Below are positions 47,915 through 58,900 of a DNA stretch of 64,000 nucleotides, piece by piece. A program made the position numbers and the translations under genes. This stretch comes from Chloromonas sp. AAM2 (lineage: Eukaryota > Chlorophyta > Chlorophyceae > Chlamydomonadales > Chlamydomonadaceae). Within the stretch, counting starts at the first letter, position 1. Each line of letters starts with the position of its first letter. The notes below the pieces were generated by a model. That model worked only from the letters and a program-made list of their open reading frames with translations, was not told the origin of the DNA and searched no databases. The stretch lies in NCBI GenBank assembly GCA_004335635.1, contig QAXH01006201.1, positions 3,719-67,718 of the forward strand, given 5' to 3'.

Positions 47915-48165
47915 TGCAGTACAGTATTAATTGATGGCCCAACACCGGTCTGTATACACGCTTACATGTACTCTTGCATTGTCTTGCAACCAAATGCCTG
48001 CCATGTGCATTGCGCACGAGTGTGCTCTGTGTCTGAGATGCCTGAATGAGCCAGGGTCGAATAGAAGTCCTGTTTAGACGGCAACTGGCTGTAGTCTAGC
48101 TTGTGCATGCCATCAAACCACTCGTAGGGAAACACTCCCTTCTGCGTGGGGTAACTGGCAAGCAT
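47915..48165 (-). pseudogene. Fragment of a family-B DNA polymerase of Polinton/virus type
   Basis: The minus frame reads YPTQKGVFPYEWFDGMHKLD, YSQLPSKQDFYSTLAHSGIS, DTEHTRAQCTWQAFGCKTMQEYM and then a stop. The order FPYE(W/Y)..., LP.K..FYS.L, (I)SD..., A...W..FG.KT...Y is the signature of the region between exonuclease and palm in protein-primed B polymerases (DNA_pol_B_2) of Polintons/Mavericks and related viruses and organellar plasmids. Only about 65 residues survive; homologous sequence continues past the stop for about 80 bp. No flanking capsid, integrase or protease genes are seen, so it is a relic. Confidence 0.68.
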
Positions 48166-48340
48166 CTGTTTGGGTAGTTGTGCTACAATAGTTGGATAGT
48201 AGGAATGATATCATTGCACAGTGTATTGGGGCACCACCCTCACGCACCACAGCAGCCCCACAGCAGCTCACTCAGCTAGGCCCTCCCTTTAAACCGCCTT
48301 GAAAATAGCTAGAAATTATCACGGTGTGTCGCAATCCCCT

Positions 48341-49523
48341 TCACTTGTAGGTTGGACGGGCTGGATACCCTGCCCTCTCGTGATAGTGAGCAGTGGTAAT
48401 TGGCAGCTGGTTAGTATCCAACGAACCAAACCGAAGCATCATGTGGGGCTCTGAGGCGTTCTTGCCGGGAGTTGTAAGGCTTGGTGTCTTGACGCACACT
48501 GAAAGGCAGTGCATGGGTGTGTCGAAGTGCATACTACAGCTTATCCGACTAACTCCAGAGGCACCCGCATAGTGCTGCCCCAAAGCACATCGCTATCGCC
48601 ACCACCAACGGTCACAAGCACACCTGCAAGCATTTGCCACATCTTAACCACGCATGGTTGCCAAGTCTGCGCCAAGACTTGCCTACATGCCGTGCCGGTC
48701 CGCCAACCTACATTCACCACATCTGCCCACAATACACATATCAAACATAGTACCTACATATGATTTCCAAACACCTTCCCGTGACTGACTTCCAGCATGC
48801 TGCATGACACTCAGCGCCTCCTGCTCCAGGGCCAAGGATGCAAGCTGGAAGGCATCATCCAAAAACATCTGCTCAAGTGCAGCCGCCATCTTGGAACTTC
48901 TGCTAGCTTGTCAAGTGGCTTGCTACTGTGGTTGTGCAGCCAACCAAGTCAGCCAACCAACCATGTGGTTGGATGCCCTGTGGTGTCGCGGGCGCATACT
49001 TTCCGAGCCTTGAGGGTGACACTGCTTCTGAAACGGCAAATTTTCGACATGCGATGACGTACTGTGTCTGGCCCGGCTCATCCGCAGCCTGCGCCATGCC
49101 GTGACCCGCAGAAACGTCTGCGCGGTTACAACGCATGGAGACCAGTCTTACGGGGCCCTTCCGGCCGAAGTTGGAATTGGTCGACATAATGGAACCGGCG
49201 ATGACGGTGGCGGCATGGAAGCAGCTTTCCCACTCACCCTAAACACCCATGCGGTCGTTGTATGTGCCACCCCACCCTCCAACCATGACAATGACCAATA
49301 AGCGGAACAAGGGGCGGTCCCTACTGCACGAATGCCTTCCCGTGGATTGGTGGCCAAGCCTGGACGCATGCTGTTCCATTGGAAGCGACAATCGGTATCT
49401 GCATGTGGTCATCCTTTGCTGCATGGTTGCCATCATCTGCAGCATAGACAGGACGGCAATGAGCGTCGCCATCATGCCAATGAGCCAGATGTACGGTTGG
49501 TCCGGCTCGGTTAAAGGAGCCAT
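48341..49523 (-). CDS. Predicted single-pass membrane protein, duplicated gene copy 2
   Basis: The start at 49523 gives MAPLTEPDQPYIWLIGMMAT then LIAVLSMLQMMA, as in copy 1; about 245 bp around the start differ at only about 15 sites by eye. The second block starts MAAALEQMFLDDAFQLASLA (acceptor before about 48889). The last block is TPGKNASEPHMMLRFGSLDT, reading on to a stop at 48341 where copy 1 stops earlier. Homology continues upstream of both ATGs for about 100 bp, so the promoter was copied too. The stretch is directly followed on its 3' side by the polymerase relic. It may be functional or decaying. Confidence 0.5.
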
Positions 49524-50074
49524 TTCAAGGTGTGTGTGACACCATCCGGTGTTGCAGTTAAACAGTCAATGTATATGGCAACTAAACAGCATTAAAGAGC
49601 CAAGTGCAATGCCGAGCAATCATGGCGAGCAGTGTGAAAACCAACCATGGCAAAGGTGTAAACAGTCGCAGCTGCAGGAACTCAGCCAACCGACTTGGTT
49701 CAAGTCAGGCCTTACCAGACTTTTTACGTGCCAGCTGTGCCTTGACCACGTCAGTCACTCTGTTGTCGAGTATTGTAAACGCTGATTCAAACGTGTGGCT
49801 TGGTTTTTGCCGCTATTGCATGTGTGTGCAGCGCCTTCAACTGGGGGCACACCATCACCAACCTGGTAAGCAACCTGTAAACCAGCACCAGAACAGCCTG
49901 TCGCATTTTCTTGGCCTTGTATTGCTGGAGACCTAAGTGTATTATTTGATCTTGTATTGCTGCCAGGCCTAAGTGCGTTATTGCCAAGTCGTTGGCAGGG
50001 TTGACTTGTCAGTGCCTGTTGCCAACCCTTGCCAAGAAACGGCTTTGATGCGGTTCCCAACGGCTGCCATGCAG

Positions 50075-53000
50075 GCGGGCGGGTATGCGGCTGCAGTCTA
50101 CTCACCCAAGCACGTGCTCAGCTGGGGCGTGGTACGACTGGGCGTCAGACCACTGCAGCTGAAAGACTGAAGGAATTCAAAACTAAGCCTCGTTGAGCTG
50201 AACTTGCACAACTTGGACTGTATTACTTACTGTAGCTACCCAAGCGGAACTTCTAGTACTGTGGTTTAAAGCGGTTGAATCTTGAGGAGTTCAGGTACGG
50301 ACTTGCCATGCAGGTTGTGTGGTCAGCCTTCACCATTCTCACGCCCGGTGCTGCGGCCACGCGCCACCTGCCGCTGCTGCTGCTGGTGCGTGCCGTCATG
50401 GGCCTGGGGGAGGGAGTGGCGTTCCCGACCATGCAGGTGAGGGGTTGTAGAGTGCAACCGCACGGTCTGCACCATGCACGCATACCCACAATGTAATCTT
50501 AAGGGCATTTCAAGTGAAAAACTGTAATCTTAAGGGCATTTCAGAAGCATCTAAGGAGCCTCTGTATGAGCGTTCATTACGTACTGGCTGGGCAGTGGTC
50601 GGCATTCAGACTTGTGCCCTCGTGTGTGAGGCATCAACTCTGGCAGTCCAGGGCAGTGCTGCATGCCCCTGCATGTTTCCAAGGGTGTGCACTGTGTGTC
50701 CAAAGTTGTGCTATGGCTTGTCCAAGGTTAAGCTGCAGCCGAACATCCAGGGCATGAACTCTGTTTATGCAGGCTGTATGTCCATGGTGATACTCAATAG
50801 TGTGTCCAAGGTGATGCCAAAGCCGTCCAAGGTTATGCTCAAGTCGTCCGAGGTTATGCTGAAGCCGTCCAAGGTTATGCTGGAGCCGTCCAAGGTTATG
50901 TCCAGGCGTTGCTCTTCCCCGGTACCCTGCCTGCAGGCTATCATCAAGGGCTGGGTGCCGCTGGACAAGCGCTCCCGCTCCCTCTCGCTCATGTACTCCG
51001 GGCACCAGATCGGCAGCATCCTGTCGTTGCTTGTCTCACCCTACCTCCTGGCGCACTCTGTGGATGCGCTGTTCTGGATGTGAGCGGGCCACCCTGGCAT
51101 CACTAGAATCCATTGCTGCCTTAAGGCAGTGCTAACTTCAAGTTGTGTGTCTATTATAAAGATGACGTGGTGTCAGTTATGAGTTCAGCAGAACCTGCCA
51201 GTTCCTTGTGGTACGCAAGCATGAGGAAGCTACTTGAGCAGTTCGAGCAAAGTATGCCTGATCGCAGACTGGCTCCGCTTCGGTCACACTTTCCGTTGCA
51301 CAGATTTGGTCTGCTTGGTTTCGTGTGGCTGGCGTTCTGGCACCCGCTCGTGTCCCCCCAGCCCTCCCTTCACACGCAGCACCACCACGAGTCAGACTCC
51401 AGCCTGGCGCAGGCAGACAAGGGGGACAAAGGGGGTTCGGGGCGTGGGCCTAGCGGGCCGGGAGGCACGCCCATGCCGCTTAGGCTGAGGGACCTGCCCT
51501 GGAGGGAGTTTGCCACCTCACCGCCCGTGTGGGCGATAGCAATGTGAGTTCCACACACGTGTGCGGGCTTTAGGGCTTGCGAGTGGGTGTACTATCAAAC
51601 AGTAGCAATGGTAAGCGGCTCAATAGCATTGCACGAGGAATGATATCACTGCAGAGTGCACCTGGGCATGGCGTGTGTAGTGGTGATTGGAATGCGTGTA
51701 CTGGTGGACAGTAGCAAGTAGGAGCGGCTCACACAGTTGGACAGGCAATGGCAGGCCCACAGGCCCACAATCCGTACACAAGCTAGGAATGCACACCAGT
51801 AGCAGTGACAAGGCAAGCAGTAAGGAAGAAAGGGGAAAGGGGACGCCTGTCGTCGTGAGTAAGGAGGCCGGGTGGTTAAGCCCAACCCCCATGCTGCTAC
51901 AGTCGTAAGACTTTGCACATCCCTACACAAGCACGTGTGCGAGGAAGAGGAATGTAAGAGGGCAAGTGCATGGTGATTGGACGTGCGCTTGCGATAGTCA
52001 GATAGCACTTGTCGTACTGTGTGGGTTGGCATGAAGCAGCAGTCTCGTTTCAAGAATGACTGCTGAGTTCAAATGTTTGTCTCTGTCAGCTTACCCGGAG
52101 GCCTGCAAGGTAACAGAGTGCTCCTGATCATGTTGATTGATCTTGCGTGTTGCAGGGCGCATGCCAACTTCGGCATCTCATACAACATGTTCATCGCTTG
52201 GATGCCCACCTACTACAGCGAGAACTTTGCCCTTGACGTGAAGCAGAGCAGCATGATGAGCGTGAGTACCGCCACCATGGCCTGTGTTGCCTGTCTGGCC
52301 TGTGTTTGTGGCCTGTGCGAAAGATGTGCGGCCACGAATCCGACCAGGAATGGACTGCCTGGTATGAAGATGTGAAATTTGGTACAGAAAGAGGTCAAAT
52401 TGAGCAATCTGTCGTCAGCTCACAGTGAACACGTCCTTCATGCCGGCTGTCCTGCATGTGTGCACACGATTTCGCCTTCCGGCACTGCTTGCCCCTGTTG
52501 ATGTCGCTGATCAGGCACACGTGATTGCTTTTGATAACCTGATGGACGAGGCACACTTGAATCAATGCGTGTGTCCCCCAGGTGTTGCCCTGGGCTGCCA
52601 TGGCACTAGGCACCAACGCATCGGGCTGGACTGCGGACTACCTCATAAACCAGAAGGTGACTCGTGTGCTTTGAGCAGTGTGAGCTCAAGTGGATTGTTG
52701 AGCTTGTGCTGAGCAGCCAGGTGCAGGCTGCCTTGCCCTCGTGCAGCATGTGCTCTGAGCATTGCCAGCTCGGTTGAGTTGCTGAGCAATCACTGAGTAG
52801 CCAGGGCTCAATCCCACTCAGCAAAGGCTGGTGGTGCAGGCCGCATCGCCATGGCTGCCTGTTCATTTCCTACCAGGACTGCTCCCAATGTTGAATGGTT
52901 TGGTTGCCCACTGAGGTATATCGCGGGCTGCCTGGATGTGTTGTGTTCGCCTGCAGATCCTGGGTACTACCCAGACACGCAAGCTGCTGCAGCTGGTGGG

Positions 53001-53742
53001 CGCAGCGGGGCCCGGGCTGTGCCTCGCCTACCTTGCGCTGGTGCCCCAGGTGACACGGGCAGGGCCATATGGGGATGGGCACACGAAGGGAGTGGGGTAG
53101 ACAGTGGAATGCAAGAGGAGAGATTGGTGTGGCTGGCCCGACAGGTGTACGGCTTTGCTGGATTTGGACAAACACTCTTATGTGTGCGCACAGTAAATCA
53201 CGCTAGACTGTAGCTGACAGTTGTGTCGTTTACTGTTGACTGCCTGCAGAGCGGGTTTCTCTTCGAAGCAGTGGTGATGCTGACCCTGGCCATGGGCCTG
53301 CTCGGGGCGCAGGTGGGTGGATGGGAACGAAGAGGTTGCCAGCAAGACAAGGCTGGTAAGGACAGTTCACGACACACTCTGGGAGGCACCGAGTTTCTCG
53401 CACCTTGACGACCTGCTGCGCGTCATCCAATACGCAGGTGTGTTTGCCATTCGCACTGGTCAACACAAGCCAACATGTGACTGCTGAGTACCCCACTCGC
53501 ATGCGCAGGCTGGAGGCTTTGCGAGCAATCATCAGGACATTGCCAGCCGATACGCGCCCATCCTTTATGGATTGACGAACGCGGGCGCCAGCATTGCCGG
53601 TTCTGTAGGCGTGTACGCCGTGGGCGCTATATTAGACTCTACGCGTTCATGGGCCCTCGTCCTACTGATGTGTGCCGTCTGTAACTTTGCTTGCGCGACC
53701 ATTTATCTTGCATTTGCCACGAGTGAGCCCTTATTTGACTGA
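50075..53742 (+). CDS. PHT4: PHT4/ANTR-type anion (phosphate) transporter, SLC17-like MFS (5' end unresolved)
   Basis: Major facilitator family; plant PHT4 proteins move phosphate or other anions across plastid and Golgi membranes. Exons: 50075-50131, 50314-50436, 50937-51079, 51304-51543, 52156-52261, 52582-52656, 52957-53049, 53250-53312, 53509-53742; phases closed, 377 aa shown. Family marks: VLSWGVVVWSAFTILTP, LLLLVRAVMGLGEGVAFPTM, KGWVPLDKRSRSLSLMYSGH, FIAWMPTYYSEN, VLPWAAMALGTNASGWTADY, SNHQDIASRYAPILYGLTNA. The central loop (exon 51304-51543) is long, His/Gly/Pro-rich. The first membrane helix is missing: possible upstream pieces are 49832-49865 (AFNWGHTITNL, right phase) and 49973-50074. 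Intron 3 carries a 21-bp minisatellite. TGTAA at 53978 is a likely poly(A) signal. Confidence 0.9.
50815..50905. repeat. 21-bp intronic minisatellite
   Basis: Four to five copies of agccgtccaaggttatgctg-like units in the intron before the 50937 exon of the transporter gene. The length is a multiple of three, which keeps false frames open. Confidence 0.88.
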
Positions 53743-53977
53743 TTGGCCCTCGCTATTGATGCTCTTGATCAGATTTGGACTGCTTTCATGGCCTGACTGT
53801 TTGCCCTGTCGCTTTCAGAACCGACCTTGATCTGTGTCTCTTACGTAGTATTCGTGTTCGCTGCTGCCAAAGCACCGCAGCACCTGAAGCGAAGCCACAC
53901 CACAGAACTTGTTTGAACAGCCTGTGTACATATGAATAGGCTTGGGTGCTCCCGCGCAGTCTCTCCCCCATTGCTGT

Positions 53978-53982
53978 TGTAA
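53978..53982 (+). terminator. Candidate TGTAA poly(A) signal of the transporter
   Basis: TGTAA lies about 240 nt after the stop at 53740-53742. Confidence 0.55.
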
Positions 53983-54666
53983 GATGTGGAACATTGATGC
54001 AGTCAGAACTACTGGTACAATTGTATACCAGGTTGGTGTACAATTGTACACAGAAGCGGCCACAGGACAGGAAAGGGACGTGGATAGCCCTGACCTCGCC
54101 TGAGCATAAAGGGGGTGCAGTTCCCCTTGCAGTTGAATACCCTATAAGCTGATCGGATACTGAGACGATCGGAACTAGGGCATGTCACTGTAATTAAGTA
54201 CTTGGACAACATGGTCCAACAATTACATGGACAGTCTGGATACCAATGCGCCAATGCAAATTTGGGGACAGCTAGGCCAGTGCAGCTGAACATGTTGCGG
54301 GCTGTACTTATGAACACATTACTACAGGGCAAAGACTGCCTTCAGTTGACATCAAGCGTAGCCTGCAGTAGCCTGCTTTGATGGGTGTCGATTCCATGGC
54401 ATAGGGCAGACTTTTCCCTGGCACCGAAAACGCCAGATGTTCCGTAAGGCGCCATCAGTCAACAACTAGCAAGTACTGTGTTGATGTTCACAAATCTAGC
54501 ATGAAGACTGAAAAGAGTAGACGCGGAAAAACAAAGTTTGCCAGTTCTGGGACAATTCATGTGAGTGCCACTGGGACCTGTGTTGTAAGTGTCCATTGTG
54601 GGGAGCAAGTGTCAACCTGGGGTCGCAATTTGCTGTGCGTGGTTCTCACAGGGACTATGGCCACAC

Positions 54667-54673
54667 TGTGTGT

Positions 54674-54705
<32 letters not shown>
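54667..54705. repeat. GT microsatellite
   Basis: About nineteen GT dinucleotides with one interruption. Confidence 0.95.
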
Positions 54706-54930
54706 CAAACATGGGTGTATTCGTATGCGCGTCAATCGCACCTGGGATGGACAATGTGTGTTGTGGTACACGGTACCACAGGACAAATTATGGGACAGCG
54801 AACTACAGCGAGACAGGACCTACAGGGTTAAAAGACAAACCGGTGTGTGAACCATCCTGACCGGCCAGTACCTCAGAAGTCGGTGATGCCTGGTTCTTTT
54901 GATTTGCATGAATATTTTCCATGAATCCAT

Positions 54931-55840
54931 CCGTATAAACCTGGAATTGGAGGGGTTACCCCAGCCTCTCTTGCGCAAGATGATATGCCAAGCCTGCCCA
55001 CCATCCATGTCGCGACTGTTAGTGTAACATACACCTAGTGTAACAGGCAAAGTCACCTCATATGAATAGAGATCTGGGAATAGTGGTAGATATCGTCTGC
55101 GCGGCGAAGACCAATTAAAGCGGAGCGCACAAACCTGTGCTGTAGACTGGAGTCGGCACGGTGTCGTCCGAAGCAGAAAGGGCGCAACGGCAGAAGGCTG
55201 AGGCTTTGAGAAGGGATACAAGAGAGTTGTATTTTTACAAAGTAGCGGTCTCACGGAGCTAGACTGAACGAAGCCAGTACCAAACTGGCGAGTTCACTGC
55301 AAAGCAAGGCTAATTGAGCCGCATGAGGCGGGAAAGTGCAATAACCGCCTAGGGTTTGAGTCAATTCTTCTGAAGGCTATTCTGTTTTGGATCGTCAATG
55401 TCTCCTGTTGGCACATGCTTTGTGCAGGGCACACTCGTGCCGCGCTCAGCAGAGGAGCGCAATTCTTGGAGGGCCACTGGCTGCCTGTGGTACACGGAGG
55501 CTACTTCGCAAGAGTCAACCCCCCAAAGGGGGGTGCGTTGCTTACCCTGCCACAGCAGTTCGGGGAGCGTACTGGACTCACATGTCACCACCGCACCGAT
55601 GAGCGAATGACGACACTTGTGCCAACAAGCGAGATATGTCACATATGATTTTGGTTCCAGTATCTGGCATAACGTTGTTTGTCCCAGAAGTGGCACACAA
55701 CGTCTTGTGTGAAAGACAACAAAAAATGGCGCAAGGGCAGAGTAGGTAGAAGAATGAATATTTTCCATGAACCAATCCGTATAAAGAGAGCCTTGCGCAA
55801 GAGAGGCTGGGGTAACCCCTCCAATTCCAGGTTTATACGG
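54931..55840. repeat. Pair of perfect 49-bp inverted repeats
   Basis: Arms 54931-54979 (ccgtataaacctggaattgg...) and 55792-55840 are exact reverse complements, 812 bp apart. The block gaatattttccatgaa + ccgtataaa lies just before the left arm (54909) and, in the same direction, just before the right arm (55754), so the right end is a small palindrome. Possibly the ends of a non-autonomous element. Confidence 0.9.
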
Positions 55841-55994
55841 ATTGATTGATGAACATGCGTGTCCTTGAGTCGTCCCGTCAAAAATGACACACAAGAACTG
55901 TCCCTGAAGTGGCAAACATCGTTAGTTGCCACAAGTACACCATGTAACTGTTGAGGTTGCTGGCTCACTGATGCTTTGTGCACCCAAACCTAGG

Positions 55995-58900
55995 TCAGGC
56001 TAAGCTCAAGTAGCCACAGCTGGGGCTCTGCACTGTTGTGCTGCCATGCACCAGCTGCTGCTGCTGGTGTGCGCGCCGTGCCGTCCACTCCCTGTCCATA
56101 GCTAGCGCCAAAGTGCTGTTGGGCGCCACAGTGCGGTGTACCGCTGCCATGGTGCTGTCCACATGGTCCACATGGTCCACGTGATGCCCATGTGATGACG
56201 CCATGCCACCTGATGCCACTCCCACTACGTTGTCAACCCCAGTTTGACACAACTCGGTTTTACCACACAAGCCCATCCCACCAGCAGCGTGCATTGTCGG
56301 GCCCTGTGCAGGTGGTGGTGGTGGCAACTGGCTCAGCCCAACCACCATGTCAGTTGAAGCAGTGCCTTTCCCTGCAGTGTTCGACCACAAGCAATCAGTA
56401 GCGACGTCAGAAGGCAAGGGCTCATCAGCTACAGTTGATGTCGCATTCGGTCCAGTCTCACTGCCTGACCAGGTGTTCAGAGCCTGAGGCGTGTCACTGG
56501 CGGTGTCCTGGGCAGTTGGTGAGGCGTAGCGGGGGTGGCGAGCGGGTGTGAGGTGTGCGGGTGAGGCCCTGGCTGCAGGGCTGGTGGAGGGTGCCAGGCG
56601 GGCCGCCAGCATGCGCTCGACGTGAGACCACAGCTGCATGCGCTCCTGGGGGGTCAGCACCTGCATGCAGACATGCACAGCAGGAATCCCTTCCATCTGT
56701 AGGTCACCACCCTTCTTTGTACGATGGTTCAATTCTTTCTCCACGTGACATGCCCTTTACTTTTTTACACGCATTTGCACCAGCAGTTCTCAACTCAAGC
56801 AATCAGTCCGCACACGCTGCCCTTCCGGTGCATGTAGTACAGAGCCTGTAGTCCCAAAGGCCCATGCCTAGTTGCCAGTCGCTCCCAGGAGACCCCTGCT
56901 GTTATTGAGTCGCTGTCCACTGCCAGGTCTCTCCTTGTCCACACCACTGCCTTGTTTGCCTAGCGGCTCACTACCTTGCCGGATGCTCCTCATACACACT
57001 ACCTTATTAGCAATTCCGGCCCAGCCGACCCCACACTGACCTGTCTAGCCTGCACCAGTCGCTGCAAGTGTGTGAGCTCCATCTGTTCAGTTGTGCTGAC
57101 TGTGCCGTCCAGCACTGCATCCAGTCCGTTGCCCTGCTGGAGCAGCAGCGATACGGCAGCAACAGACTCGCCAGCCTGAACCTGCACCACAGAACACAGT
57201 GCACACGCAGTGACGGCCTGGCGCCACTCTTTACCACCCCTACATTGCTTGCATCGCACACTCCTTTCCATGTCGTTGCGACTGTGACTTCAACATGTCA
57301 TTATACATCTTAACGAGCAAGTACTGTTATTATATTGCCACGGGCGTAGCACGGGCTACTGCACTAGTCATGTGAATCATGGCAAGCGTGGATGGCATGC
57401 AGCAACACATAACAATGTCTCCTTGCCTGGCCACACCGATCCCGTTGTATAGCGTGAACAAGCGCTACCACGGCACCCACCCTCACCCCCACCTCTCTTT
57501 GCTCCTGCACGCGTCGCCAGTGTGCGCGCACCACTTCCTGTGCCGGCAGGCCGCCTGCCTGCCTTGACACCTCTTCAAGCCATGCAGCTGACGCCACGTC
57601 ACTGCCTGGCCCCGCACCACCCATCACCCCAGCTCTTACACCTTGCGGTGGGGTGATGTTCAGGCGCAGTGGGGCTTGGGATGCAAGTGCACCATGCCGG
57701 ATGCCCGCCGGAGTGCCCACCTCGGAGGCCGATGCGGCCTGGAACTGTTGTTGCTGTGGCCTGAGGCCAGCTCGAATCTGCCTGTATTCTGTTTGCAATT
57801 GACGTTGGTACCCTCCGGGGGTGGATGGGATTGTGCCCGAGGTGGGCGGCAGGCTGTGCTGGTGGTAGCGGGGATGCCAAGGGTTGTGCAGTTGGCGGGC
57901 GGTTTCTGACAGAGCGGGTGGAGAGGGCATGGCGCCTGAAGGAGCGTAGATAGAGGAGAAGGGAGAGGTGGGATGCTGCTGGCTGCATGGGCTGCCCATC
58001 TGCGTCTGCCAGTCGTAGGAATCACACACGGACACAGCCCGGGTGTTGCTCAGACTGGGCACATGGCTGTGCACGTGGCTTGAAGGCGGCCGGATGTTGT
58101 AGGCCACTGTTGCTGCTGCTGCTACTGATGGGCGCGGCTGCCAGCCGGCTCCAGCTGCGGTAGCGGCAGCATGCTGTTGAAGCGTCCAGCCAGCTGGTGT
58201 GGCTGCCAGCCTGTGCACTTGATGGTGTCCGTTTGGCTGCTGGCCCGTGCCAAGATTTGAGATGGCTCCACGTGTTCCGGTGCGAGCCGGCGTAGCAAGC
58301 GACATTACGATTCGTCGAGCGGTATGGGATGGTTGTATGTTCACAGCCCCGGCTGAAACCTTGGACACGCCTGTTGCAGCCTTGGACCTCACCACACCAC
58401 CTTGGACAACGTTGGACTGCTCTGCCCCCAACACTGCCCTGGACACTGCTATGTCACTGGCTACTGATGACAACGAACCCAGAGTGCTAAAATCGCCACC
58501 TTCAGTAGGCAGAATGCCATCTGCCATGCCTATAAAGTCCTGGTCTGCCTGTGCCTGAGTTTGGCTGTCCTGAGTGCCTCTCAACTGCAGCAACTGCTCC
58601 CAATGGTACGCTTCTTGTGCAGCTGGTTTGATATGTTGTGTCTCAAGGCTGGGCTCGGCGACCTGCAAGCCTTTGCTGAGTGTACAGTGGGCAGCCCAAG
58701 GCTGCAGCACACCTTCCAGAAGCTGAAACGCTCGTTCCAACTCAGCAGCTCTCCGACCAGACCCATTGTGCGCCAAGACAGTGGGTTGAGCACCTGACAA
58801 ACTCGCCTTGGGGTCTGCGTCACTGGCACCTGAGCCCTCCGCCAATTGGCTATGCTCAGCAGCAGTAATGGCAGGTGGTTGGTGGGTATCATTGGCTGAT

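Larger units (their letters stand above)
53743..55994. other. Repeat-rich spacer between the transporter and the 2001-aa gene
   Basis: Both flanking genes end here. Contents: repeat copy 54223-54301 (pair of 22295), dispersed T-run repeat inverted at 54528-54558, GT microsatellite 54667-54705, inverted repeat arms 54931-54979 and 55792-55840, degenerate dispersed repeats 55676-55700 and 55890-55925. No exon recognised. Confidence 0.6.
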
